A stretch of DNA of 64,000 nucleotides from the NCBI RefSeq assembly GCF_026626705.1, contig NZ_JAPNKC010000001.1:2294001-2358000 (forward strand), given 5' to 3'. A program made the position numbers and the translations under genes. Source of the DNA: Pyxidicoccus sp. MSG2 (lineage in GTDB: Bacteria; Myxococcota; Myxococcia; Myxococcales; Myxococcaceae). This document shows, in pieces, positions 1-8,767 of this stretch. A model generated the notes under the pieces. It was not told the DNA's origin, ran no database searches, and worked only from the letters and a program-made list of their open reading frames with translations. How positions within the stretch are numbered: the stretch's first letter is position 1; each line of letters starts with the position of its first letter.

Positions 1-575
1 AGCGAGATGAGCACCACGAGGATGATGACCTTCTCGATGTGCTTGTCGATGTTCGGGATGATGCTGCCGAGCACGTAGCCCGTGAAGGACATGGACAGAA
101 TCCACGCCGCGCCGCCCACGATGTTGTACGTGGCGAAGCGGCGGTACGGCATCTTCGCGGCGCCGGCCACCACGGGCACGAAGGTGCGCACCAGCGGCAT
201 GAAGCGGGCGATGATGATGGCCTTGCCGCCGTGGCGCTCGTAGAACTCGTGCGCGCGCTGGAGGTACTCGGGCTTGAACAGGCGCGAGTCGGGCTTGTTG
301 AAGAGCGCCGCGCCGCCCCGCTTGCCAATCTGGTAGCTCACCGCGTCGCCGATGATGGCCGCGGGGATGAGCAGCGCATTGAGCAGCCAGATGTTCAGGT
401 CCCCCTTGGCGGCGTACAGGCCCGCGGTGACGAGCAGCGAGTCGCCCGGCAGGAAGAAGATGAGCGCGCCTGTCTCCAGGAAGATGATGAGGAACAGGCC
501 CGGATAGCCGGCCCACTCGATGAGGGGGCCGGGGTCTCGGATGAGGTGGAGGAGCTTCTGGAGCAATTCCATCAT
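1..575 (-). CDS. DedA (VTT) family membrane protein, 3' end outside window
   Basis: Integral inner-membrane protein of the DedA/VTT family, members of which are implicated in recycling lipid carriers such as undecaprenyl phosphate and in membrane homeostasis. I read it from an ATG at 575 (a second ATG follows at once); 191 codons lie inside the window and the C-terminus is cut off at base 1. Visible family signatures are E34-T-G followed by FFLPGD at 40-45, and the arginine/proline motif RFMPLVRTFVP at 124-134 followed by AG. Several hydrophobic helices are evident. The substrate cannot be told from sequence. Confidence 0.9.
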   Translation of the reverse strand, partial: MMELLQKLLHLIRDPGPLIEWAGYPGLFLIIFLETGALIFFLPGDSLLVTAGLYAAKGDLNIWLLNALLIPAAIIGDAVSYQIGKRGGAALFNKPDSRLFKPEYLQRAHEFYERHGGKAIIIARFMPLVRTFVPVVAGAAKMPYRRFATYNIVGGAAWILSMSFTGYVLGSIIPNIDKHIEKVIILVVLIS

Positions 576-638
576 GGGCTGACTGCCTATCAGTAACAGG
601 CCCCCTTCCACGAGGGTGTTGCGGGCGCCTGTCAGCCC
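576..638. repeat. Inverted repeats in the leader of the DedA gene
   Basis: GGGCTGAC at 576-583 is complementary to GTCAGCCC at 631-638. An inner pair, ACAGGC (596-601) and GCCTGT (627-632), overlaps the outer one, so the two stems could be alternatives. The element sits just upstream of the minus-strand DedA start. It could be a structured leader, or chance in GC-rich DNA. Confidence 0.3.
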
Positions 639-700
639 GACCCCTTTCCCGGGGGGCCGGGCGGCCCCGGATGTCGGACGCCTGGCGGCCCCCCTCCCTG

Positions 701-1861
701 CTAGACGCCGCCCGCGGGCACCGGAGGGGGCACCCGGGCCCGGGCCTCTCGCACGTCCCAGGCCCACAGCACCCCCCACTGCGGGGCAACGGTGGCCAGG
801 AACACCAGCGGCCACAGCGGCGTGTACGGCAGGCGCAGGGAGTAGATGCCCAGGAAGTACACGTAGAACTGGACCAGGAAGGCGAAGAGCGAGTGGCGCC
901 CGATGACGCCCGCCCAGCGCATGTAGGGCAGGAGCCAGCCGCGTTGTTCGGCGCGCATCATCAACCCCAGCCCGGAGAGCACGGCCCCGCCATAGAGCGC
1001 GAGGTACGTCGGGCCCGGCGGGTACTTCTGGGCATGTGCGGTGAGCTCGGACAGGGCCTCGGCCGCGCCGCCGACCCACTGCTCGCCGCCCAGGCGCCGC
1101 AGCCAGAAGTGGACCGCGGACAGCAGCACCCCGGTGGCCCCCATCCCCACGCCCACCCACTGGAAGCGCCGGGCCACGCGCACCACGTCCGCGCGCCCCC
1201 ACGTCCCCAGCCACTCCCCGAAGAGGCTGCCGACCAGGTAGAAGCCCAGCCACGGAATCGTCGGGAAGCCGGAGACGAGCACGGTGAGGTGCTGCTGCCC
1301 GAACAGCACCTCCTTGAAGGCCTCCGCCGCCAGCGAGTGCGGCCACCACTCCAGGCTGAGCAGCCAACTGACGGCGAACAGCCCCAGGCCGAGCATCGCG
1401 CGCGACTGACCTCCCAGCCGCGTCACCAGGGAGGGCCCGACGAGCAGCGCGAGGCCGATGGTGTCCGTCACCGGCAGCACCCGCAGCAGGTACCAGGGCT
1501 CGTCCGCCCAGAAGCGGCAGGTCGGCACGATGAGGACGTGGCCCACCGTGAGCAGGAAGAGGCCGCGGCGCTGGAGCAGGCGCTTCATGGTGCCAAAGCG
1601 CTCGGGGGCGCGCGCGTAGAGCAGCCCGAGCATCAGGCCGCTGATGAGCATGAAGCCCGGCGAGGCCATGCGTGTGAGGAGATTGAGCCGCTCGCGCAGG
1701 TGCTCCGCGTCCGCCCCCAGGCGGTACAGGTACCCGTCCGCGAAGTGTGACAGGAACACGAGCAGCATCACCGTGCCGCGCATCGCATCCACCGCGAGCA
1801 GCCGCCCACCTGTGCTCCGCGCAACCGCGGGCACGCCTTCCGACGTCGCATCAGGACTCAT
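701..1861 (-). CDS. Multi-pass membrane acyltransferase (acyltransferase-3/OpgC/DUF1624-like)
   Basis: Predicted inner-membrane acyltransferase of about 386 residues. The open frame continues upstream, but residues before the ATG at 1861 are arginine-rich and not protein-like, so I start at MSPDATSEG. After a short cytoplasmic tail comes the typical first helix, LLAVDAMRGTVMLLVFLSHF, whose D-x-x-R-G motif is shared by acyltransferase-3 and OpgC-type enzymes that acylate glycans. About nine or ten hydrophobic segments follow. A conserved catalytic histidine probably lies in LSHFAD. It stands alone between the DedA and CstA genes. Substrate unknown; DUF1624/heparan-N-acetyltransferase-like assignment is the main alternative. 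Confidence 0.7.
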   Translation of the reverse strand: MSPDATSEGVPAVARSTGGRLLAVDAMRGTVMLLVFLSHFADGYLYRLGADAEHLRERLNLLTRMASPGFMLISGLMLGLLYARAPERFGTMKRLLQRRGLFLLTVGHVLIVPTCRFWADEPWYLLRVLPVTDTIGLALLVGPSLVTRLGGQSRAMLGLGLFAVSWLLSLEWWPHSLAAEAFKEVLFGQQHLTVLVSGFPTIPWLGFYLVGSLFGEWLGTWGRADVVRVARRFQWVGVGMGATGVLLSAVHFWLRRLGGEQWVGGAAEALSELTAHAQKYPPGPTYLALYGGAVLSGLGLMMRAEQRGWLLPYMRWAGVIGRHSLFAFLVQFYVYFLGIYSLRLPYTPLWPLVFLATVAPQWGVLWAWDVREARARVPPPVPAGGV

Positions 1862-2001
1862 GAGTGTTTCCCCCCTCCGCGGACCACCCACGCGGTGCGA
1901 ACCTCCGTCGCGCGCGCCATCGTAGGGCGCCGGGCCACGCAAGGCGAGGCCAGGCAGCGGGAGCAGCAACCCGCTGGATTGCTTTCCACGCCAACCAACC
2001 T

Positions 2002-2205
2002 TCAACAGCAGCGGCCGCCACCCCCGCGGTAGCGGGCCTGGAGCCGCTCGTCGAAGAAGCGGGCGTAGCTCATCACCTCCCGCTCCGGATGGTGCTGGCG
2101 CATGTGCGCGACGTAGGTGTCGTAGTCGGGCACGCCAATCATCAGCCGGGCGGTCTGCACCGCGCGGCGCCAGCCTCGCTCCAGCCACGTCCAGTCGGCG
2201 GCCAT
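2002..2205 (-). CDS. YbdD/YjiX family small protein, CstA partner
   Basis: A 67-residue protein beginning MAADWTWLERGWRR with the family core GVPDYDTYVAHMRQHHPE and an ending in YRGGGGRCC. Members of the YbdD/YjiX family are small, usually 60-70 residues, and almost always follow cstA or btsT; they are thought to assist the transporter. Here the ATG lies one base after the CstA stop codon, so the two are translationally coupled. Too small to contain an enzyme domain. Confidence 0.9.
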   Translation of the reverse strand: MAADWTWLERGWRRAVQTARLMIGVPDYDTYVAHMRQHHPEREVMSYARFFDERLQARYRGGGGRCC

Positions 2206-2206
2206 G

Positions 2207-4270
2207 TCAGCGGGCCTCCACGGCGAGGGGTACCGGTGGCGTCTCCCGGTCCGTGGGCACCGGGGAGCGGCGGGCCGCCAGCGCGGCTCGGAGACCGAAG
2301 AGGACGGTGGCCACCACCAGCAGCATGAACAGCCCGGTGAGGGTGGCATCCAGGTAGTCGTTGTGGATGATGCGCTCCATCTCCTCCACGGACTTCGCGG
2401 GCGCCAGCACCCGGCCCTCCGCCGCCGCCGCGGAGAACGCGCGCGCATGGGCGACGAAGGACACGCGCACGTTGCCGCCGAAGACCTTCTGCCAGCCCGC
2501 CGTCAGCGTGCAGATGACCAGCCACACGGCGGGAATCGCGGGCACCCAGGCGTAGCGCTCGCGCTTCATCTTCACCAGCACCACGGACGCCAGGGTGAGG
2601 GCAATCGCCGCCAGCATCTGGTTGGCGATGCCGAACAACGGCCACAGCGTGTTGATGCCGCCCAGCGGGTCCACCACGCCCTGGTAGAGGAAGTAGCCCC
2701 AGGCCCCGACGCACACCGCCGTGGCAATCATGTTCGCCCCCCAGGACTCCGTGCGCTTCAGGGGCGCGTATACGAGGCCGGCCAGCTCCTGAATCATGAA
2801 GCGGCCCACGCGCGTGCCCGCGTCCACCGTGGTGAGGATGAACAGCGCCTCGAAGAGGATGGCGTAGTGGTACCAGAAGGCCATCATCCCCTCGCCGGAG
2901 ACCAGGCCATGGAGGATTTGCGCCATGCCCACCGCCAGCGTCGGGGCGCCGCCCGCGCGGGAGAGGATGGAGGACTCACCGATGTCGCGGGCCGTCTGGC
3001 TGAGCACCTCCGGGGTGACGACGAAGCCCCACTGGCTGATGGCCCGGGACGCCTCCTCCACGGTGGTGCCAATCACCGACGGCGGCGAGTTCATGGAGAA
3101 GTACACGCCCGGGTCCAGCACCGACGCGGCGATGAGCGCCATGATGGCGACGAAGGACTCCATCAACATTCCGCCGTAGCCCACCACGCGCGCGTCCGCC
3201 TCCGTGGCCAGCATCTTCGGCGTGGTGCCCGAGGAGATGAGCGAGTGCCAGCCGGACACCGCCCCGCAGGCGATGGTGATGAACAGGAAGGGGAACAGGC
3301 TGCCGGAGAACACCGGGCCGCTGCCGTCCACGAAGCGGGTGAGCGCGGGCATCCGCAACTCCGGCGCGGCCAGGACGATGCCCACCGCCAGCAGCAGCAC
3401 GGTGCCAATCTTGAGGAAGGTGGACAGGTAGTCGCGCGGGGCGAGCAGCAGCCACACCGGCAGCACGGAGGCGCAGAAGCCGTAGGCGATGAGCATCCAC
3501 GCCAGCGCCTTGCTGTCGAAGTTGAACAGCGGGCCCCAGTACGCGTGCTCGGCGACGCGGCCGCCCAGCCAGATGGACAGCATCAGCAGCACGAAGCCGG
3601 CGACGGACACCTCCAGCACTCGGCCGGGGCGGATGTAGCGCAGGTACACGCCCATCAGCACTGCGATGGGAATGGTCATCGCGACGGTGAAGGTGCCCCA
3701 GGGGCTGTGCGTCAGCGCCTTCACCACCACCAGCGCGAGCACGGCGAGGATGATCATCATGATCATCAACACGCCAATCATCGCCGTCACGCCCGCGGCC
3801 GGACCCAACTCCATGCGGACCATGTCGCCCAGCGACTTGCCGTCGCGGCGCACGGACAGGAAGAGGATGACGAAGTCCTGCACCGCGCCGGCCAACACCC
3901 CGCCCGCGAGAATCCAGAGCGTGCCGGGCAGGTAGCCCATCTGCGCGGCCAGCACGGGGCCCACCAATGGGCCCGCTCCGGCGATGGCGGCGAAGTGGTG
4001 GCCGAAGAGCACCCACCGGTCCGTGGGCACGTAGTCCAGGCCGTCGTTGCGGCGGTGGGCCGGGGTGGCGCGCGTGGGGTCCAGGGCCAGGGCCTTCTCC
4101 GCCACGAAGCGCCCATAGAAGCGGTAGCCGATGAGGAAGACGGAGACGGACGCCACCACCAGCCAGATGGCGTTGATGCTCTCCCCCCGGTGAAGGGCCA
4201 CCGTGCCCAGGCTGACGGCGCCAGCGATGGCCAGCAGCACCCACGCCAGCTTTCGAGCCACTCCACCCAT
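2207..4270 (-). CDS. cstA: Carbon starvation protein A, pyruvate/peptide transporter
   Basis: Full-length (687 residues) CstA/BtsT-family permease with about 16-18 hydrophobic segments. In E. coli relatives import pyruvate or peptides during carbon limitation. Diagnostic stretches include NAIWLVVASVSVFLIGYRFYG near residue 33, the motif VLFGHHFAAIAGAGPLVGPV near 87-106, and a late SWGANMIATAVC segment. A GGAGG Shine-Dalgarno sits 4 bases before the ATG at 4270. It forms an operon with the downstream YbdD/YjiX gene. Two-component control by a BtsS/R-like pair is known elsewhere, but none is adjacent here. Confidence 0.95.
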   Translation of the reverse strand: MGGVARKLAWVLLAIAGAVSLGTVALHRGESINAIWLVVASVSVFLIGYRFYGRFVAEKALALDPTRATPAHRRNDGLDYVPTDRWVLFGHHFAAIAGAGPLVGPVLAAQMGYLPGTLWILAGGVLAGAVQDFVILFLSVRRDGKSLGDMVRMELGPAAGVTAMIGVLMIMMIILAVLALVVVKALTHSPWGTFTVAMTIPIAVLMGVYLRYIRPGRVLEVSVAGFVLLMLSIWLGGRVAEHAYWGPLFNFDSKALAWMLIAYGFCASVLPVWLLLAPRDYLSTFLKIGTVLLLAVGIVLAAPELRMPALTRFVDGSGPVFSGSLFPFLFITIACGAVSGWHSLISSGTTPKMLATEADARVVGYGGMLMESFVAIMALIAASVLDPGVYFSMNSPPSVIGTTVEEASRAISQWGFVVTPEVLSQTARDIGESSILSRAGGAPTLAVGMAQILHGLVSGEGMMAFWYHYAILFEALFILTTVDAGTRVGRFMIQELAGLVYAPLKRTESWGANMIATAVCVGAWGYFLYQGVVDPLGGINTLWPLFGIANQMLAAIALTLASVVLVKMKRERYAWVPAIPAVWLVICTLTAGWQKVFGGNVRVSFVAHARAFSAAAAEGRVLAPAKSVEEMERIIHNDYLDATLTGLFMLLVVATVLFGLRAALAARRSPVPTDRETPPVPLAVEAR

Positions 4271-4400
4271 GATGCCTCCATGCGGCCGAAGCCCCGAAGC
4301 AGGCGCGGCCCGAGCGAGTCCTTCCGGGACAGGCTAGCGCGCGAGCCGCCTGCTCAGCGGCCGAAATGGAGTGCGGGTGTCGTCTGCCAATCTCCGCCGC

Positions 4401-6458
4401 TCACTCCAGGTACGCGGGGAACGCCGGCAGCGACTGGATGTCCCCGGGCTCGTGCTGCACGACGAGCCGCGCGCCGGTGTTGCGCATCAACCGGTGGACA
4501 CGGTCGATGGACGCGAGCGTCTCCGAGCGGCTCACGTTGAACGGGGGGACGAGCGACTTGTCGAAGTTCTCCCGCGCGTGGAAGAGGTCGCCGGACAGGA
4601 TGACGGGGCCCGTGCGCGCCAGCCGCACCATCAGCACCTGGTGGCCGGGGGTGTGGCCCGGCGTCTTCAGGATGCGCACCGAGCCATCGCCGAAGACGTC
4701 GTGGTCCAGGGCGATGGAGACTGTCTTGTCCTTCGCATGGCCCCGCACCAGTCGCGGGTCGACGCCCATCGGCGTGGGCGAGCCCAGCGCCCATGCGAGC
4801 TCGGCCGCGTTGACCAGCCACGTGGAGGTGGCGAAGGCCGGGGCGTTGCCGGCGTGGTCGGCGTGCAGGTGCGAGAAGGAGACGAAGTCGATGTCGGACG
4901 GCTTCAGCCCCAGCTTCCCCAATTGGGAAACCAGCGTCGCGGAGACGCGGAAGCGCGAGCCCGGCACGGGCTCCTCGCCGTCGGGGAGCGCGGCCAGCTT
5001 GTCCCCGAGGCCGGCATCCCACAGCAGCGTGCCCCGGGGGTGCTGGATGAGGAAGCACGGCGCGGTGAGAGTGCCCCGCTCTCCCGCGTGCTCACCGGTA
5101 TCGGAGAACATCCCCATGTCCGCGATGTCGATGCGGCCGCAGTCGAGCGTGTAGAGCCGCACCGCAGGAGCCGGCGCAGCCGGAAATGGTGCGGCCGAAG
5201 CCGACGCAGCAGATGCCTGTGCCGTCGCAGCCTGTGCGGCGGAAGCCGGCGCGGCGGCGTAGACGGCATCCCGAACGGCGACGGGGAACGCGCCCGACAT
5301 GCCCTCGAGAGCGGTGTTGGTGAGCGCGACGACGGTGAGGTTTCGCCGCGGGTCCACGAACCAGCTATGACCATACGCCCCGCCCCACTGCCACGTCCCC
5401 GCCGACTGCGGACTCTTCGCCGCTACCGGGTCCACGAGCACCGCCGAGGCGAGCCCCCATCCCCAGCCGGGCCCCTGCGTCTGGGCCTCCGTGCCCACCT
5501 GGTCGGTGCCCCACTGCTGCACGGTGGCTGCCGCGAGCACCGGCGCGCCGCCCTTGCGGAGGGCCTCCAGGAACTTCAAGAAGTCCTCCGCCGTCCCCAC
5601 CATGCCCGCCCCACCGGACGGGAAGGCGCGCCGGTCCAGGGCCCGGCCGGGTGCGTAGCGGACGGTGCCGCCACCGAAGGGCACGAGCGCCACCTCGCCC
5701 ATGCGCACCGGCTCCGGGCGCCCGTCCGCGTAGGCCGTCGCGAGCCGCACGGCGTCCCGGGCGCCAAAGCCCGTGTCCTTCATGCCGAGCGGTCTGGTGA
5801 CGAAGCGCTCCATCACCGTCGGAAGTGGCGCTCCGCCCGCGCGGGCGACGACTTCGCCCAGCACGTCAATCGCGACGGAGTAGCTCCAGCGCTTCCCGGG
5901 CTCGGACGCCAGCGGCACCGAGGCGATGCGGCGGAGGTTCTCCTCCAGCGTCAGTCCGGGCACGTCATCGAGCCCGTCGGAGACGCCGGCCCGGTGATAC
6001 GACCCCTGCTCGGGCTGGAAGAAGCCGTACGTCAGGCCCGCGGTGTGGGTCAGCAGGTGGCGCACGGTGATGACGGGCTCGCGGCCGTCCGCCAGCTTCG
6101 GGCGGAACGTCGGAATCCACTTCGTGACGGGGTCCTCCAGGGACAGCGTGTGCTGGTCCACCAGGGCCAGCGCCGCGGCGGACACGAGCGGCTTGGACAT
6201 GGAGGCCAGCCGGAACACGGCGTCCTCGCGCATGGGCTTCTTCGCCTCGCGGTCCGCGAAGCCGGCGGCGCGCCGGTAGACGACCTTCCCGTCCTGCGCG
6301 ACGAGGACGACGGTTCCAACGATGCGCTTCTCCGCGAGCGCCCGGTCGATGACCGGGTCCAGCCGCGCCGCCATGGCGCGCGCCTCGGTGACAGCGGGGT
6401 CGGCGGGGGACACACCAAGGCCGACAGCCACCAGCAGGGTGGCGATGGCAGAATACAT
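4401..6458 (-). CDS. Fusion: serine beta-lactamase-like hydrolase + metallo-beta-lactamase-fold lactonase
   Basis: One 685-residue secreted protein with two enzyme domains of unrelated folds. After a short signal peptide (cut near A20), residues 25-400 form a class C beta-lactamase/esterase-like domain: nucleophile motif S86-M-S-K89, HLLTHTAGL near 134-142, Y193-S-V, and H364-S-W where KTG would be. An Ala/Ser/Pro linker (400-432) leads to a metallo-beta-lactamase domain resembling N-acyl-homoserine lactonases: H530-x-H532-x-D534-H535, H602, D624, H669. The whole zinc-ligand set is present, so both halves may be active. The reading frame is unbroken and base composition uniform. It is expressed from a TTGAAA-N17-TATTTA promoter shared with the divergent TetR gene. 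Confidence 0.9.
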   Translation of the reverse strand: MYSAIATLLVAVGLGVSPADPAVTEARAMAARLDPVIDRALAEKRIVGTVVLVAQDGKVVYRRAAGFADREAKKPMREDAVFRLASMSKPLVSAAALALVDQHTLSLEDPVTKWIPTFRPKLADGREPVITVRHLLTHTAGLTYGFFQPEQGSYHRAGVSDGLDDVPGLTLEENLRRIASVPLASEPGKRWSYSVAIDVLGEVVARAGGAPLPTVMERFVTRPLGMKDTGFGARDAVRLATAYADGRPEPVRMGEVALVPFGGGTVRYAPGRALDRRAFPSGGAGMVGTAEDFLKFLEALRKGGAPVLAAATVQQWGTDQVGTEAQTQGPGWGWGLASAVLVDPVAAKSPQSAGTWQWGGAYGHSWFVDPRRNLTVVALTNTALEGMSGAFPVAVRDAVYAAAPASAAQAATAQASAASASAAPFPAAPAPAVRLYTLDCGRIDIADMGMFSDTGEHAGERGTLTAPCFLIQHPRGTLLWDAGLGDKLAALPDGEEPVPGSRFRVSATLVSQLGKLGLKPSDIDFVSFSHLHADHAGNAPAFATSTWLVNAAELAWALGSPTPMGVDPRLVRGHAKDKTVSIALDHDVFGDGSVRILKTPGHTPGHQVLMVRLARTGPVILSGDLFHARENFDKSLVPPFNVSRSETLASIDRVHRLMRNTGARLVVQHEPGDIQSLPAFPAYLE

Positions 6459-6477
6459 GGGGCGGTGCTCCTGTTTG

Positions 6478-6534
6478 TATAATGAACGCTACGTAAATAG
6501 GACCCGCCGCGGCCCATTTCAAGAACGAACGCTA
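6478..6534. promoter_or_regulatory. Divergent promoters with paired GAACGCTA repeats (probable TetR operator)
   Basis: Between the lactamase-lactonase fusion and the TetR gene lie a minus-strand promoter, TTGAAA (6517-6522) and TATTTA (6494-6499) with a 17-base spacer, and a plus-strand TATAAT at 6478-6483. GAACGCTA occurs at 6484-6491, over both expected transcription starts, and again at 6527-6534, just behind the minus-strand -35 and overlapping the TetR ATG. A TetR dimer bound here could block both genes. Confidence 0.6.
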
Positions 6535-7199
6535 TGAAAACCAGCATGCCCCCCACCCCACGCCCGCGAGGACGGCCCCGCGAATTCGACGCCACGAAGG
6601 CGCTGGACCGCGCCATGGAGGTGTTCTGGAGGCTCGGCTACGAGGGCGCGTCGATTGCCGATCTCACGGAGGCGATGGGCATCACCGCGCCCAGCCTCTA
6701 TGCGGCGTTCGGCTCCAAGGCCGAGCTGTACCGGCAGGCCCTGGTGCGCTACCAGGCCGACCAGGGGTCCTTCACCGCCCGCGCCTTGGAGGAGGAGCCC
6801 ACCGCGCGGGGAGCCATCGAGCGGGTGCTCCGGGAGTCCGCCAGGAACTTCCCCCGCCGGAAGCAGTTGGCCGGATGCATGATCACGGCGGCGGTGCTGA
6901 CGTGCGCCCCCGAGAACCGGCCCATTGCCGAGCATGTCGCCGGAATGCGGAGGGCCACGCTGGCCCGCTTCGAGGCCTGCATCCGCCAGGGAGCCGAACA
7001 GGGGGAGTTGCCGGCCGGGACGGACGCGGCGGCGCTGGCCCGGTACTTCGGCGCCGTCATCCAGGGCATGACGGTGCAGGCCCAGGATGGAGCGAACGAA
7101 GCCGAGCTCCTCGGCATCGTGGAGGTCGCGATGCGGGCCTGGCCCGCGGGCTCAGCGGGAGGAGCCCGCGGCAGGAAGACCGCCACCCGCTCCGGGTGA
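6534..7199 (+). CDS. TetR/AcrR family transcriptional regulator
   Basis: DNA-binding repressor of 221 residues. The N-terminal basic stretch RPRGRPREFD is followed by a TetR helix-turn-helix at about residues 25-60 (SIADLTEAMGITAPSLYAAF, then GSKAELY). The C-terminal part is the helical ligand-binding and dimer domain, including AGCMITAAVL, common in the YcdC/AcrR branch. It is divergent from the serine hydrolase-lactonase fusion with only 75 bases between starts, which suggests it represses that gene and itself and responds to a small hydrophobic ligand, possibly a lactone. The ATG overlaps one GAACGCTA repeat. Effector unknown. Confidence 0.92.
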   Translation: MKTSMPPTPRPRGRPREFDATKALDRAMEVFWRLGYEGASIADLTEAMGITAPSLYAAFGSKAELYRQALVRYQADQGSFTARALEEEPTARGAIERVLRESARNFPRRKQLAGCMITAAVLTCAPENRPIAEHVAGMRRATLARFEACIRQGAEQGELPAGTDAAALARYFGAVIQGMTVQAQDGANEAELLGIVEVAMRAWPAGSAGGARGRKTATRSG

Positions 7200-7209
7200 G
7201 CGGAACGCC

Positions 7210-8010
7210 CTAGTAGTTGCCGCCCGCGCCACCACCGCCCGAGCTGCCGCCTCCGCCGCTGAAGCCACCGCCGCCACCTCCACCTCCGCCCCTACCCCCC
7301 CAACCCCCGCCGCGCCCCCAGCCACCACCGCCCCAGCCCCAGCCGCCGAGGATGATGCCCCGCCGCCTGCCGCGGCCGCGTCCCCCGCCCCGCATGGCGA
7401 AGATGAAGAAGACGAAGAAGGCCACCATGAGGCAACCCAGGCCCCCCACGCCGCCGCTCCCCTGGGGCTCGCGCCGCGAGGGAGTCTGGCGAGGCAGGGC
7501 CGAGGCGCCCGGCAGCGGCTGCCCGGTGAGCGTCTGGGCAATGGCGTTGCTGCCATCCTCCGCCGCCGCGTCGTACTCCCCCGCCTTCAGCCGCGGCGCG
7601 ATGTACTGCTTGATGATGTCGTAGGCCTGCACGTCCGTGAGCTCGCCGCCCACGCCCTTGCCGGTCTCCATCCACACCTGGCGCTCGTTGGGCGCGACCA
7701 GCAGCAGCACACCGTTGTCCGCGCCCTTCTGGCCCAGCTTCCAGGTGTTGAAGGTGGTGTACGCCGCATCCTGCACCGTCTCTCCTTCGAGCGAGCCGGT
7801 GAAGAAGACGGCAACCTCGTAGCCGGACTGCGTGCGCAGTTGTTCCAGGCGCTGCTCCAGCGCGCCGCGCCGCTGGGCATCCAGCACGCCCGCGGTGTCG
7901 GTGATGTGTCCCTGGATGGGCGGCGGCGTGAAGGCCGCCTGCGCCACACCCGCGCACAGCAGCAGCGCGAGCGCGCCGGCGGCCGCGCGCGATGCCACCA
8001 CCGGACGCAT
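7210..8010 (-). CDS. TPM domain (YgcG-like) membrane protein
   Basis: 266-residue envelope protein: signal peptide ending ...AGVAQAA at residue 26, TPM domain about 33-155 (ITDTAGVLDAQRRGALEQRL at its start, DNGVLLLVAPNERQVWMETG in the middle), a short basic linker, one transmembrane helix near 196-212 and a very glycine-rich tail with FSGGGGSSGGGG. TPM proteins (Psb32/YgcG) are linked to membrane-complex maintenance; some have phosphatase activity. Its ATG shares one base with the LemA stop (TGATG), so it is coupled to the LemA gene, a pairing seen widely. The terminal Gly/Ser tail is typical. Confidence 0.88.
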   Translation of the reverse strand: MRPVVASRAAAGALALLLCAGVAQAAFTPPPIQGHITDTAGVLDAQRRGALEQRLEQLRTQSGYEVAVFFTGSLEGETVQDAAYTTFNTWKLGQKGADNGVLLLVAPNERQVWMETGKGVGGELTDVQAYDIIKQYIAPRLKAGEYDAAAEDGSNAIAQTLTGQPLPGASALPRQTPSRREPQGSGGVGGLGCLMVAFFVFFIFAMRGGGRGRGRRRGIILGGWGWGGGGWGRGGGWGGRGGGGGGGGGFSGGGGSSGGGGAGGNY

Positions 8011-8609
8011 CAGAAGTTCACCTGCGGCGCCGCCTGCGAGGCGGGCGAGGCGCGGAAGTACTCACGTGGCTTGAACGTGCCACCGGTGGCGCGCCGCACC
8101 ACCGAGCCTCCCACCTTGCCCAGCTCCGTGTTGTAGTCGCGCACCGCCGCGTTGTACTGCTCGCGCGAGCGCAGGATGCGGTTCTCCGTGCCCTCCAGCT
8201 GCACCTGCAGCGCGCGAAAGTTCTCGTTGCTCTTCAGCTCGGGGTACTTCTCCTGCACCACCAGCAGGCGCGACAGCGCGCCGGAGAGCTGCTCCTGGGC
8301 CTGCTGGAACGCGGCCACCTTCTCCGGGTCCTGCAGGTCCTCGCCGCTCAACTGGATGCTGGTGGCCTTGGCGCGCGCCTCCAGCACGCTGCCGAGGATT
8401 TCCTTCTCCGAAGCGGCCGCGGCCTTCACCGTGTTCACCAGGTTGGGGATGAGGTCGGCGCGCCGCTGCAGCGCTGCCTCCAGGTCCGCCCAGCGCTGCT
8501 CGGCCACCTGGTCCTTCTCGATGAGCACGTCGTACTTCTGACAGCCGGTGACCATCGCGACCGCGAGCAACACCAGCAGCGTGTTGCCTCTGAAGGGGCG
8601 AGCGTTCAT
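8010..8609 (-). CDS. lemA: LemA family lipoprotein/membrane protein
   Basis: 199-residue LemA family protein. The N-terminus is a signal or anchor with a lipobox-like VTGC (C23). The body is long helices with the family signature RRADLIPNLVNTVKAAAASE near 51-70 and SRLLVVQEKYPELKSNENF near 111-130. The function of LemA is unclear; a surface-exposed helical bundle with an N-terminal membrane anchor is the known topology. It is the first gene of a two-gene operon with the TPM protein and reads away from the small lipoprotein at 8768. Confidence 0.92.
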   Translation of the reverse strand: MNARPFRGNTLLVLLAVAMVTGCQKYDVLIEKDQVAEQRWADLEAALQRRADLIPNLVNTVKAAAASEKEILGSVLEARAKATSIQLSGEDLQDPEKVAAFQQAQEQLSGALSRLLVVQEKYPELKSNENFRALQVQLEGTENRILRSREQYNAAVRDYNTELGKVGGSVVRRATGGTFKPREYFRASPASQAAPQVNF

Positions 8610-8767
8610 ATGGCGTCAAAAGTAGGAACCGTGCTCCGCACCGACAAGAAGGGCCGGCCCGCCCGGCTGGGCTGGGCAGTCAGGCAGCCGTGCGCCTCGT
8701 CCCCTGGTGCATGCGCTGAAACACGAATACCGTCGCATCCTGCAAATCCATCTTTCCAGGAGCAGAC

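Noticed and set aside
2204..4540. 778-residue plus-strand open frame opposite cstA
   Set aside because: Rich in His, Arg, Gln and Glu with no motif, and wholly antisense to a clear CstA gene; a by-product of GC-rich codon use.
7217..7330. Proline-rich plus-strand frame and simple GGC/CCG repeats
   Set aside because: This is the glycine-rich tail of the TPM protein read on the other strand.
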